Shown here in pieces: positions 26,376 to 35,869 of a stretch of 64,000 bases of DNA. The first letter of the stretch is position 1. Every line of letters begins with the position of its first letter. The position numbers and the translations under genes were made by a program. The notes beneath the pieces are model-generated. The model saw only the letters and a list, made by a program, of their open reading frames with translations. It was not told the DNA's origin and did not search any database. Source of the DNA: Sphingobacterium bovisgrunnientis (GTDB lineage Bacteria > Bacteroidota > Bacteroidia > Sphingobacteriales > Sphingobacteriaceae); NCBI RefSeq assembly GCF_009829085.1, contig NZ_WUQY01000002.1:1-64000 (forward strand), written 5' to 3'.

Positions 26376-26783
26376 CTAATCCTTCTTTGGCTCTGTAGCT
26401 AATACCAATTTGATTTTCAAACGGTTTGCAACATCCATTACAGATATAACATTTTGGATCGGAACTGTACTATCCGCATAAAGCATGATGGTCACTTCCT
26501 CTCCTGTATTCATTTGCGCTTGCAAAGTTTGTTCTAATGCCTCATACGGCACTGTTTGCTTGTCCACATGATACGCCAAATCCGCAGTGATTGATACAGT
26601 AACAGTTTTCTTCGCTACAGATTGTTCGCCTGCACTGGATTTTGGCAATAATAATTTCACCACCTGAGGGTTTGCCACCGCCGAAGCCAACAAGAAGAAT
26701 AACATCAAAAAGAACATGATGTCATTCAGCGCTGCTGTATGCACTTCTGCAGTAGGTTTACCTCTTCTATTTCTTATATTCAT
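26376..26783 (-). CDS. ExbD/TolR-family proton-channel subunit
   Basis: The 135-residue protein starts MNIRNRRGKPTAEVHTAALNDIMFFLMLFFLLAS with the short cytoplasmic start, the membrane helix and the conserved proton-carrying Asp (in ALNDIMFF), followed by a compact periplasmic domain. ExbD/TolR works with ExbB/TolQ to couple proton flow to work on the outer membrane. It lies 28 bp after the exbB-like gene. Confidence 0.93.
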   Translation of the reverse strand: MNIRNRRGKPTAEVHTAALNDIMFFLMLFFLLASAVANPQVVKLLLPKSSAGEQSVAKKTVTVSITADLAYHVDKQTVPYEALEQTLQAQMNTGEEVTIMLYADSTVPIQNVISVMDVANRLKIKLVLATEPKKD

Positions 26784-26811
26784 GGTCTATCCGATTATAA
26801 TAGGTCCTCGA

Positions 26812-27522
26812 TTAAACCCCTGGTTCGTCTAATAAATCAATAAATTCTACCGCTTCAGTTTCCATTTTTAGGATCAAGCGTTCTACCATCATATTCAAGA
26901 TGTGGTAGCCAATGTATGCCAAGATACCAATTGTCAAACCTGAAGCTGATGCAATCATTTTGACATAAAGACCACCTGAAACTGAGCCAATATCAATACC
27001 ACCTGCAATTTCTACCTCACGGAAAATTTGGATAACCCCGAAAATCGTTCCTACGAAACCAAGCATCGGCGCAATACCTGCGATAATTCCTAATATATTG
27101 ATGTTTTTTTCTAAACGCGAAACTTCTAATTTACCTGCATTCTCAATTGCACCCTCAATGTCTTTGATTGGACGACCGACACGAGTCAAACCTTTTTGCA
27201 ACATACGCGCTAAAGCTGAATTGCTCGAACGACATACCGCAATAGCTGAATCCAATTTACCAGACAACACATTACTCTTAATCTGTGCCATCAAATTGCC
27301 ATCTGTTTTTGATGCTTTACTAATTGTAATGTAACGTTCAATGAAAATCACTAATCCGATGAAAAATAATATTACGATTGGAATCATAATCCAACCACCC
27401 TTCATTAGTAATTGAATAAGATTTTGATCATCGACAGGTTGTGCGATAGCTATGGCCTGATTTGCTGCTGATGCTGCTTGATTCAAAGAATCTGTGACTA
27501 AGTTGTCTTGAATGAATGACAT
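26812..27522 (-). CDS. ExbB/TolQ/MotA-family proton channel
   Basis: The 236-residue protein has a first membrane helix near 43-64 (GGWIMIPIVILFFIGLVIFI), a cytoplasmic loop and two more helices (about 140-170 and 185-215) with GIIAGIAPMLGFVGTIFGVI, the family hallmark. It forms the channel that powers ExbD/TonB or TolR/TolA. The order ExbB, ExbD, TonB in one operon supports function with the TonB-like protein downstream. Confidence 0.93.
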   Translation of the reverse strand: MSFIQDNLVTDSLNQAASAANQAIAIAQPVDDQNLIQLLMKGGWIMIPIVILFFIGLVIFIERYITISKASKTDGNLMAQIKSNVLSGKLDSAIAVCRSSNSALARMLQKGLTRVGRPIKDIEGAIENAGKLEVSRLEKNINILGIIAGIAPMLGFVGTIFGVIQIFREVEIAGGIDIGSVSGGLYVKMIASASGLTIGILAYIGYHILNMMVERLILKMETEAVEFIDLLDEPGV

Positions 27523-27565
27523 AATATGTAATACTATTTGTTTTATTGGTTTCTATTAATCTTAA

Positions 27566-28687
27566 TTATAATACTGTAGGCCAAGCGTCTGACTTGACAT
27601 TTTTTTGCACATAACGTAAAGCAGAGTCACGTAGCTCCTTGGTTGGATATGTATCCCAAATAACTTTTTTACGATTTTTCTCCAAATTGGAAGGTAACGC
27701 ACGTACATGCTTGAATCCCTTTTTGTGATATTCGGCTGCTTCAGCTTCCGCTTGTGCAAATTTTGGATGCGTTCCCACCACAATTGCGAACTTGTGATTT
27801 ATTGGTTCTACAACCTTGGGAGCAGGTTCCTCCAACTGAGTAACTAAAGAATCATTTGCTAGCAATGTAGTTGAATCGATTGGCGTAATGCTGTTGGTGT
27901 CAATTACTGTGCTCAGTGTATCTCCATCTTGATTTATCGTATCAATCCCAAATTCGGTAAGATATTGATCTACATTATCCAATTTTTTTGTGATAATACT
28001 GTAATAATAAATACCACCCAACGTAATCAATGCCAATGCAGCTATCAATACATATACTAATGTATTATTCTGTCTTGGTTTTTCATCTTCAAAATAATTA
28101 TGATGCTCTGCATAAGGTGTGTTTGTTGTATATGCTGGAGCTTTTACTGAAGAAGAGTTATCAATTTGATGTACTTCCTGCAAAATCTTTTTATCTTTCT
28201 CGCTGATAGGCGAAATTTCTTCAGGGAATGATTCTACGGAGGTATTATCTATTTCATTATTAACGGCTAAATTATCTAATTCATCGAGCTCTTTTACATA
28301 TGGATCCTCAATTGGTAAAAATTGAAAACCACTTAGATCAAATGGCTTGAAGATATAAGAATGACCGTATGAAACAAGTTGACCCAATTCTTCAAGTGTG
28401 GCTTGCCCATCCGTATTGATAATATCTATTAATATTTCTATTTCCCTTTGTATGAGAGTTTCTGCTTCAGATTTTTCTAGATGCTGACTTTGCTGTATAT
28501 ACAATGCGAAATCATAACCTTCTTGCACTTCATGTTCAAATTCGATATAACTTAAAGGAGGTAAGACAACTTTTCGATTTGCATCAAAAGACGCCGATGT
28601 ACGGATACGTTTGAACGTTCCTAATCCTTTCACAAAGACCATTGCATGTCTTTTGAGCAAAGAATAAATTTGCCTTCCTAAATTCAT
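27566..28687 (-). CDS. SPOR-domain membrane protein with N-terminal HU/CCDC81-like region
   Basis: The first 130 residues (RQIYSLLKRHAMVFVKGLGTFKR ... ILIDIINTDGQATLEELGQL) match the HU-CCDC81-like module of Bacteroidota. A membrane helix at about 224-246 (LVYVLIAALALITLGGIYYY) follows, then a Ser/Asp-rich linker and a C-terminal SPOR domain (about 300-373; HKFAIVVGTHPKFAQAEAE). SPOR domains bind denuded peptidoglycan at division sites, so the protein is probably a septal or envelope protein. A -7 match upstream (28713-28720) suggests its own promoter in addition to read-through. Confidence 0.85.
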   Translation of the reverse strand: MNLGRQIYSLLKRHAMVFVKGLGTFKRIRTSASFDANRKVVLPPLSYIEFEHEVQEGYDFALYIQQSQHLEKSEAETLIQREIEILIDIINTDGQATLEELGQLVSYGHSYIFKPFDLSGFQFLPIEDPYVKELDELDNLAVNNEIDNTSVESFPEEISPISEKDKKILQEVHQIDNSSSVKAPAYTTNTPYAEHHNYFEDEKPRQNNTLVYVLIAALALITLGGIYYYSIITKKLDNVDQYLTEFGIDTINQDGDTLSTVIDTNSITPIDSTTLLANDSLVTQLEEPAPKVVEPINHKFAIVVGTHPKFAQAEAEAAEYHKKGFKHVRALPSNLEKNRKKVIWDTYPTKELRDSALRYVQKNVKSDAWPTVL

Positions 28688-28712
28688 ATAATTTAAACTA
28701 TAATATGTGTTG

Positions 28713-28720
28713 CAAAGTTA
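28713..28720 (-). promoter_or_regulatory. Candidate internal promoter before the SPOR gene
   Basis: CAAAGTTA on the plus strand reads TAACTTTG on the minus strand, a match to TAnnTTTG, 26 bases before the SPOR start codon. TTTC occurs at the -33 position with 19-base spacing. Confidence 0.5.
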
Positions 28721-28732
28721 TAATCTTATTTG

Positions 28733-30454
28733 TTAAAATGAAAAATTAACTCCTCCTATCACATTGAAACCTAACTTAGGATAATATAAATAACGCTGGT
28801 ACTCTTTGTTAAAAATATTATTGGCCTTGATAAATATTCCTAAATTAGACATGGCTTTATATTCAGCTCCCGCGTTTAAATCAAAAAACTCTGGAACTGA
28901 CACTTTGCTATACGAATTGTCAATGCGTACTGGAGTGGCGTTCAAATCATAATCATAGGTTGCTGCCCATGAAGAACCATGAAACAAAGCCTCAGCATCA
29001 ATATACAGTTTTTCTGAGATATTAAAGCGTGCATTGGAAGCTAAACGCAGATTTGGCGTGAACCAAGCTTCATCTTGTGTCGCTGTAGTATACCCATCAA
29101 TATTAAGTCGTGCTCCTAAATTAACTAATTGCGATAAACGTACGTTAATTTCTCCTTCAATACCGAAGTATTTTGCTTTGTCATCCTCGTTTCCATCATA
29201 TACTAAATCGAAACGGAAAGGAGCTTCAGCATTGTTCAAAAATAATGGTAATCCTTCTATATTCTTGTAAATAACTTTCGCTTTGTAGCCAAATGTCGCA
29301 CCTGCATTCCCCTTAATACCACCGAAAATGTGCAAACGATCAACCTGGTTTTGGAATGTTTGATTTGGACCCAAATAAGGATTCAACTGCGTAAGTTGCT
29401 TATAAGAAGCTTTTTGTACACTTCCATTCAAACCACCAAACAAATGAATATAACCCGGCACTAAGGAGAAATCTACTTCAGCAGATGGAAAAATATTAAA
29501 TCTACTTTCGTCACCAAATTCGGACACGATATTACCACCTAATGTCAATGTATAGTTCGTTCCTTTGAAACTGATATATGGATTGATCGTCGCAACCGAA
29601 TTTTTGAATTTATCTAAATTAGCACCTACACCCCCAATCGAATTGTAATCTAAAGCTACGTTAGCACCAATATTGAATGTACGGACGCGCTTATTTAAGT
29701 AACCCGACAATGCGATTGAATTTTCGCTTCCATCGAATTTATCCTTGTACGTATAAGCGTCTAATTTAGCAGAATAAGAAACGGCTTCTTCGTTAGCTGG
29801 ATCAAAATTACTCGTTAATTCACCTGTAAAATAAATATCATTGAAAGCTTGCGCTTCTTTTGCTGGATTCAATGTGACACCCGATAAATCTACTGGAATT
29901 CCATAGAAACGTGTCGCAAATCTATTATAACCAACTGTTCCGTCTACAGTAAAACCATCTAAAATACGACGTCCAAAAATTCCAACTTCCTGTCTAGAGA
30001 ATTTTTGTTCATCCAACGAACCTTTCTGATTTAAATGCTTCACAAAAGCACCAAAACGTAAATTTTCATACTGTTCATTCGCTACATATGCCTCTCCAAG
30101 AATAGTTCCTAGGTTACCTATTCCCAATTTCACATAGTTGGAGGTAATATCTTGAACTTTCGTAAATGGCAACTCTTGCACCGTTAGTTCCTTCAGACCT
30201 GTATTGATATCCAATTTTTTATCTGGGACATTTCCGTAAGTAAGCTTTTGCATATATGCACGCTTGTTGGTCATGTCTGGGCTACGACGAATCTTTACCG
30301 CATCAGCAAGAATAGGTTTGTAATCACGGACTACATCAAAAGAATCAATCGTTACTGGTCTCTCGGGATCAACTTGTGCAGAGACTTGTTGCCCCAATCC
30401 TAATAACAATGCTACTATAGCATAATTCTTAAATACTGTTTTATGCAATTTCAT
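28733..30454 (-). CDS. Outer-membrane beta-barrel, TonB-receptor-like but apparently plug-less
   Basis: A signal peptide ending QVSAQ is followed by about 70 residues (DVVRDYKPILADAVKIRRSP) and then repeated amphipathic strands to the terminal FNVIGGVNFSF, a clear beta-barrel. At 573 residues it is too short for a full TonB-dependent receptor, and no plug or TonB box is seen. Bacteroidota genomes often pair such barrels with a large TPR protein, as here (the TPR gene ends 18 bp upstream). The role is unknown but its position suggests a link to the Exb/TonB and SPOR proteins. Confidence 0.8.
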   Translation of the reverse strand: MKLHKTVFKNYAIVALLLGLGQQVSAQVDPERPVTIDSFDVVRDYKPILADAVKIRRSPDMTNKRAYMQKLTYGNVPDKKLDINTGLKELTVQELPFTKVQDITSNYVKLGIGNLGTILGEAYVANEQYENLRFGAFVKHLNQKGSLDEQKFSRQEVGIFGRRILDGFTVDGTVGYNRFATRFYGIPVDLSGVTLNPAKEAQAFNDIYFTGELTSNFDPANEEAVSYSAKLDAYTYKDKFDGSENSIALSGYLNKRVRTFNIGANVALDYNSIGGVGANLDKFKNSVATINPYISFKGTNYTLTLGGNIVSEFGDESRFNIFPSAEVDFSLVPGYIHLFGGLNGSVQKASYKQLTQLNPYLGPNQTFQNQVDRLHIFGGIKGNAGATFGYKAKVIYKNIEGLPLFLNNAEAPFRFDLVYDGNEDDKAKYFGIEGEINVRLSQLVNLGARLNIDGYTTATQDEAWFTPNLRLASNARFNISEKLYIDAEALFHGSSWAATYDYDLNATPVRIDNSYSKVSVPEFFDLNAGAEYKAMSNLGIFIKANNIFNKEYQRYLYYPKLGFNVIGGVNFSF

Positions 30455-30472
30455 CTTATTTCCTATTTCTTG

Positions 30473-33400
30473 TTATTTCAATTTTTGTAAACGTTCCTTC
30501 GCAGTCTTCAAGACATCATCCGAATCATTTTCATAATTCTCAATTACACTTTCTAGTGTTGCCTTAGCCTGGAACTTATCACCCTTTCCTACGTACGCAT
30601 CTGACATTAAAATGAAACCTTTTGCCACCCAATAGTCATAAGAAGAGAAGGTATTAGCAATATCAAAAGCTGACTCGATAGCTTTGTCGTATTGTTTCGC
30701 TTTCAATTGCTGCTCAGCTACCAAATAGCGTGCTTCTGCACCTGTTTCCGTTTTAGATTTTAGCGCCGCTAAATTTAGTTCTTTCGTTGCGTCTGCTGTT
30801 TTGTTTTGTTTTGCATATGCTTTTGCCGCATACAAATGTGCTAATGCAATATCCTCTTCAGAAGACTTCTCGTAATTCTTTAAAATATTAGAATAAGTCA
30901 ATGTCTCCACTGGATCGCCGATATTGTAATACGAGATCAATAAATTTTTAATAGCAAAACCGTAATTTTCTTTGTATTCCGAAGTCAACTCTAGTTTTTT
31001 CAATACTTGAACAGCTTCATTGTACGATTTATTTCGCAAATGCAATTTGGATACACTTATCAATGTATTTTCCGTATAAGCTGAAGTCCAATCGTTCATG
31101 ATGATATTAAAATCATGCAGGGCTTGTTGGTCTTGCTTCAATTGCGCATAACTCTCACCACGAATAAAACGCGCAAACTTCTCATTAATAGGTTTTGGGA
31201 ACTTATCGAAGTATGCGTTCACAGCCTCTACAGCACCTTGGTAATTTCCACGCTCAAACAAATTACGCGCGATACCAAATGTATGTGCATCTTGCTCTGC
31301 TTGAGAAAGGTTACCGATGTTTGTAGAAGTCGCATAGCGAATGTATCCAGTAGCATCTCCTTTATCCAAATAAATATTTTCTATTGAACGTATCGCTTGT
31401 TTAGCCTCATCCGTCGTAGCATATTGACTTACTACACGCTCAAAAGTAGCGCGCGCCGCATCTGTATTATCCTGATTGTATTGTACCAAACCAATCGTCA
31501 ATAAAGCACGTGGAACATACGAACTACGTGGATATTTCTCGACCATCGATTGCAATCCTTCGATTGCTTTGTCGTATTGGTTTGTCATGAAATACGTATA
31601 CGGAATTTCAAAAGCAACGTCATCGGCATAGTTTGATTTTGGATATTTAGCAATTACAGAATTCAATGTTGCAATTTTCGCTTCATTATTTCCTTGCAAT
31701 CCTTGAATAATTCCACGTTGGAACAACGCATAATCTTGACTTTGTGCATTTGAACTTATTAATCGATCATAATACGTCATCGCTCTACCGTAATTCTTCG
31801 TCGCAAAATACGAATCTGCTAAACGTGCTATTGCATCGTTTTTGGTATTTAGCTCAATGCCGTCTTTGCCACCACCGGCTAAGAAACGTTCAAAGTAATT
31901 GGCCGATGTATTGAAATTATCATTTCTAAATGCCGCATACGCCAATGCGTAATTCGCATAATGATACACATCTGTCTTACGCGCTGCCGGAAGTTGTAAG
32001 AATTTGTTGAAATTTGCAACTGATTCTTTGTACTTACGTACCTCATACATTGCTTCTGCTTTCCAATATGTCGCTAACGCATAAATTTCTTCATCATAGC
32101 GATTAGCTTCGGATCGCATAAACATCGAAATACCATTTTCGAAAGCACGCTCGTTATAGTATTCCAATCCACGGTAATACGTTACTTTTTGGTAAGCTGC
32201 CTTCGCCTCTTTAGATGTCAAAGGAAATGACTCCAAAACATCAACAGCATTACGGTAGTTTTTGGTACTTAATAACACTTCTGCCAACAAAGTTTTAGCT
32301 TCTTCGTTACGCTTGTTGCTTTTGTACGTATCCAGATATTCTTGAACAGCATCCAAAGCTACTTGATGGAATTCTAATTCGTACGAAAGTTTAGCATAAT
32401 TGAATAAACCTTCTTCTTTCAATTGTGAATCAAAATCCAATTTTGAAGCTTTGAAGAACGCATTACGCGCACTCTGTTTATTTCCAGTTTTTATAAACGA
32501 ATCACCCAATGTTATCATCGCACTTTGATAATATTCATCTGGATCCGTCATTTTTTCTAATTCCGTAATCGCTTTTTCATAATCTCCTAACTTGTAAGCG
32601 ATATAACCTATTTGATAGCTATCTTGGTTATTTTGTGTTTTACCTTGATCTTGCGCCTGAAATTTATCGTAATATTGTTTTGACTTCGCTAAATCACCTT
32701 TGATAAAATAAGTAGCACCAATAATTCTAAACATTTCTGTCTCGAATTCTTGTTTTGTAGTTTGCAAGATTGGCAACGCATAACTCAATACATCATCGTA
32801 GCGTTTGTCTAAGAAATATAACGCTGTGATATAATAAGGATAAGTAGTTTCGAAAGTCTTTGAACCATTCAATCTTTCGAACTCATTCAAAGCTGTTTTG
32901 TACTCCGCATCCAAATAACACAAGTACGCATAATAGTAAATTGACGCTTCTTGGTATTGGCTATTTTCGTCTTTTAATTTCTCGAATAATGGTTTAGCCG
33001 ATTTATAATCATTGGTCATGAATTGTGCATAACCCAATTTAAAACGGTATTCGATATTTTCAGCGCCCGCTAAATTTTTACTTTCGATTTTCGTAAACCA
33101 TTCAATAGCTTTTGGATAATCTTTCTTTGCATAATACGAACGACCGATTTGGAAATAAGCCGCCTTCGAATTTGCGCTTGCTGGATAATCTTTGATGTAC
33201 TTCAGAAAACGACCTTCAGCATCCGAATCACCTAACTCCAATGCACACACCGCTTGATAAAAACGTACCCCTTCTTTGATTAGAGTCAATTCTTCCGTTT
33301 CATCCAACTGTAACGTTGACTTGGTACGTAACTCTTCTACTTTATCAAATTGTTTGGCTGCAGAACTAAATTTACCGCGCTCATATAATTCTAGACCTGT

Positions 33401-33502
33401 TTTATATGCTCTATTAATATCCTGCCAAGCTGTCTGTTGACCAAATACCGGAGCAGCCATTAAGCTTAATGCAACACCCAATCCGTAAATTTTCTTGTAC
33501 AT
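30473..33502 (-). CDS. Large periplasmic TPR-repeat protein
   Basis: After a signal peptide (ending APVFGQ) the remaining 985 residues consist of tandem TPR-like helix pairs, for example AAYFQIGRSYYAKKDYPKAIEWF, KAAYFQ.. and DAIARLADSYFATKNY. TPR arrays of this kind bind partner proteins, comparable in principle to YbgF/BamD-like proteins in envelope complexes. It is the first gene of the minus-strand operon with the barrel, SPOR, ExbB, ExbD, TonB and FolC genes. The partner and exact function are unknown. Confidence 0.85.
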   Translation of the reverse strand: MYKKIYGLGVALSLMAAPVFGQQTAWQDINRAYKTGLELYERGKFSSAAKQFDKVEELRTKSTLQLDETEELTLIKEGVRFYQAVCALELGDSDAEGRFLKYIKDYPASANSKAAYFQIGRSYYAKKDYPKAIEWFTKIESKNLAGAENIEYRFKLGYAQFMTNDYKSAKPLFEKLKDENSQYQEASIYYYAYLCYLDAEYKTALNEFERLNGSKTFETTYPYYITALYFLDKRYDDVLSYALPILQTTKQEFETEMFRIIGATYFIKGDLAKSKQYYDKFQAQDQGKTQNNQDSYQIGYIAYKLGDYEKAITELEKMTDPDEYYQSAMITLGDSFIKTGNKQSARNAFFKASKLDFDSQLKEEGLFNYAKLSYELEFHQVALDAVQEYLDTYKSNKRNEEAKTLLAEVLLSTKNYRNAVDVLESFPLTSKEAKAAYQKVTYYRGLEYYNERAFENGISMFMRSEANRYDEEIYALATYWKAEAMYEVRKYKESVANFNKFLQLPAARKTDVYHYANYALAYAAFRNDNFNTSANYFERFLAGGGKDGIELNTKNDAIARLADSYFATKNYGRAMTYYDRLISSNAQSQDYALFQRGIIQGLQGNNEAKIATLNSVIAKYPKSNYADDVAFEIPYTYFMTNQYDKAIEGLQSMVEKYPRSSYVPRALLTIGLVQYNQDNTDAARATFERVVSQYATTDEAKQAIRSIENIYLDKGDATGYIRYATSTNIGNLSQAEQDAHTFGIARNLFERGNYQGAVEAVNAYFDKFPKPINEKFARFIRGESYAQLKQDQQALHDFNIIMNDWTSAYTENTLISVSKLHLRNKSYNEAVQVLKKLELTSEYKENYGFAIKNLLISYYNIGDPVETLTYSNILKNYEKSSEEDIALAHLYAAKAYAKQNKTADATKELNLAALKSKTETGAEARYLVAEQQLKAKQYDKAIESAFDIANTFSSYDYWVAKGFILMSDAYVGKGDKFQAKATLESVIENYENDSDDVLKTAKERLQKLK

Positions 33503-33830
33503 AATGGTGTATTTTCTTTTATCTAAATTTCTAATTATCCCTCAGAATCATGAAAGAGTAAAGTCCCATAGACACAGTACTATTCATTCTACTAAATTAG
33601 TAGTAAAGTAGCATGTTTTCCTCAAAAGTTGTTAACATCTGTTAGTAAACACCTTTTATAACGCTAATTTTACGATTAAGTCTGACTATACTGGAATTTT
33701 TAACATTATTTCACATTACTCAATTTTATTGCCAAATGTCAAGCTACAAAACCAAGTAAGTATTTTGTGTGTTTCAACATAAAAACGTAATTTATCCAAC
33801 TTAAGAAATTGTACTCACACAAATAAGTAG
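33503..33830. other. Divergent intergenic region, TPR gene and Gcr-like gene
   Basis: This 328-bp stretch holds no gene I can support. It should carry promoters for both divergent genes, but no strong TTTG-N19-TAnnTTTG match is seen. An inverted repeat CTACTAA-A-TTAGTAG lies at 33589-33603 and might bind a regulator. Confidence 0.5.
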
Positions 33831-35831
33831 ATGGCAGAAACCAAACAAGACTTAATAAAACTCTTTGAAAAAGCTTCTCACAGTGAAATCGATGGTCTTG
33901 ATATTATTATCGATTTAGTCAATATTTATCGAAAACAAAAAAATTCAGCATTAGTTGAGATTAGTGATCTTTTGGAATTATTACAAGCAAATATAGATTA
34001 CAAAAATCTTTTACTTTTCAAGATTGAATCGCTAAATCTTACGAAAAAAGATTTTGATCAAATCATTTCGGATGTAGGCATCATGAATTACAGTGATTTC
34101 TTGTACGAAGTACGCTTGAGAGTTGTTGCCAAACTTGTTCCTCATCAGGCTCCCCCGGAATCTTTGGAGTTTATATTGAATCAAGTTTTTTATGACCGCA
34201 AAGACGCGGAATGGATTTCTCGAATCCCCGACGAACAATTGATTCGCCTATTTACAATTTTGGAAGGCAAAAACATCTATGCAGATAATACAGATAATCA
34301 TGCAATTTCGGAAATTCTATATGGATTAGAAGTATTGACTCAACGAGTATCTGGCCGTGCAATGGAGGCAGATGTGAGTAAGATGACTCCCGAATACCGT
34401 AATTTTGACAATCCTTTCATCGGGCTATTGCAAGAAATGAATAACATTATCCAATATGTACGTTCTGAAAAAAGTCCACATCTCGAAAGCTCTGACATAT
34501 ATTACAAACAAATTAACATTTTGTTGAATCAATGTGACAAATACATCGTTGATGCCTTTGCGAATTCGCATAAGTTGGGAATTTCGATGAAAGTAAACCA
34601 ATCTCTGCTTCGCTTGCGTCAGCAATTGGGTCGGATTCGTGAAATTTTGGCTTATATAGTTTTAGATGATCCTAATAAAGGTGTGGAACAAACTATATCA
34701 TTAATCAAAAAACTCATCTTTATCAATGTAAATAAAACGAATGTTCGTCGTCTTGTAAATGAAAGCACACAGTCTATAGCCTACGAAATCACACAACACA
34801 CCGCGCAAACAGGTGAGCATTATATTACTTCTTCGAAAAAAGAATACACCAATATGTTTTGGTCAGCGTGTGGCGGTGGGTGCATTGTAGCTGTGCTCTG
34901 TATTATAAAAGTATTGATGTCCAAAGCGGATACAAGTATTTTTGGACATGCAGTATTATACAGTTTGAATTATGCTTTGGGCTTTACAGCAATTTATTTA
35001 TTGGGTTGTACGTTAGCTACTAAACAGCCCGCGATGACGGCCTCTGCATTAGTAAGTGCTTTGGAACGCAAGACAGAAAGTAAAGAAGAACGCAATTACA
35101 AATACTGGTCATTCGCCAATTTCTTTTCCAGAGTATTTCGATCGCAATTTATTGCGTTTGTCGGTAACGTATTACTGGCATTTCCTATCGCTATGCTCTT
35201 GATTTGGGGAATTGACACTTTATACTCGTACAATATCGCATCTTCAAAATGGAGAGGATTAATCACAGATTTGGATCCAGTTGACTCACCGGCAATATAT
35301 CATGCAGCAATTGCTGGCGTATTCTTATTCCTGTCGGGAATTATTGCAGGAAGTGTTGCTAATCGTGATAAATACAACTCCTTATATTACCGAATAGAGC
35401 AGCATCCCATCTTGAAAAGAGTATTTGGGAAAGAAAAAACTAAACAATTCGCTGGATGGTACAAAAAAAAGTGGGCTGGTGTTATTTCCAATGTTTGGTT
35501 TGGTGTTTTTATGGGAATGACGGGTTCAATTGGTATATTTTTAGGATTGGATATCGATATTCGTCACATCACATTTGCGAGTGGAAACCTAGCTTTGGGC
35601 ATGTATGGAAGTGACTGGCGCGCACCGACAGATATGATTATTTGGGGCGTAGTCGGAATAGGAGTAATTGGATTTGTGAATTTTATCGTCAGCTTTAGCT
35701 TGTCATTAATTCTTGCATTTCGTGCCCGTAAAATGAAATTTTATGAATTGATATTGGTAAGTAAGGCTATTTGGGCATTGTTTTTATTAAGCCCAATGCA
35801 ATTTTTCTTCCCACCAAAAGAGAAAAAATAA
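33831..35831 (+). CDS. Gcr-type (PF10136) membrane protein, named ‘site-specific recombinase’
   Basis: The first 330 residues are helical and soluble, the rest contains about seven membrane segments (e.g. MFWSACGGGCIVAVLCIIKVL, FIAFVGNVLLAFPIAMLLIWG, GVVGIGVIGFVNFIVSFSLSLI) with polar motifs such as ALYSLNYALGF. This layout fits the Gcr family first labelled site-specific recombinase in gonococcus. No Ser- or Tyr-recombinase motif is visible and the protein is clearly polytopic, so the recombinase name should not be taken literally. It is monocistronic, convergent with pyrB across a shared terminator. Confidence 0.75.
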   Translation: MAETKQDLIKLFEKASHSEIDGLDIIIDLVNIYRKQKNSALVEISDLLELLQANIDYKNLLLFKIESLNLTKKDFDQIISDVGIMNYSDFLYEVRLRVVAKLVPHQAPPESLEFILNQVFYDRKDAEWISRIPDEQLIRLFTILEGKNIYADNTDNHAISEILYGLEVLTQRVSGRAMEADVSKMTPEYRNFDNPFIGLLQEMNNIIQYVRSEKSPHLESSDIYYKQINILLNQCDKYIVDAFANSHKLGISMKVNQSLLRLRQQLGRIREILAYIVLDDPNKGVEQTISLIKKLIFINVNKTNVRRLVNESTQSIAYEITQHTAQTGEHYITSSKKEYTNMFWSACGGGCIVAVLCIIKVLMSKADTSIFGHAVLYSLNYALGFTAIYLLGCTLATKQPAMTASALVSALERKTESKEERNYKYWSFANFFSRVFRSQFIAFVGNVLLAFPIAMLLIWGIDTLYSYNIASSKWRGLITDLDPVDSPAIYHAAIAGVFLFLSGIIAGSVANRDKYNSLYYRIEQHPILKRVFGKEKTKQFAGWYKKKWAGVISNVWFGVFMGMTGSIGIFLGLDIDIRHITFASGNLALGMYGSDWRAPTDMIIWGVVGIGVIGFVNFIVSFSLSLILAFRARKMKFYELILVSKAIWALFLLSPMQFFFPPKEKK

Positions 35832-35838
35832 GCATAAA

Positions 35839-35869
35839 AAAGAGAGGTTAATAACCTTAACCTCTCTTT
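35839..35869. terminator. Bidirectional terminator between the Gcr-like gene and pyrB
   Basis: AAAGAGAGGTTA (35839-35850) pairs with TAACCTCTCTTT (35858-35869), with A- and T-rich flanks; it overlaps the end of pyrB. Confidence 0.85.

Noticed and set aside
33831..35831. Mobile-element recombinase
   Set aside because: The protein is polytopic, has no recombinase motifs and no element ends lie around it.
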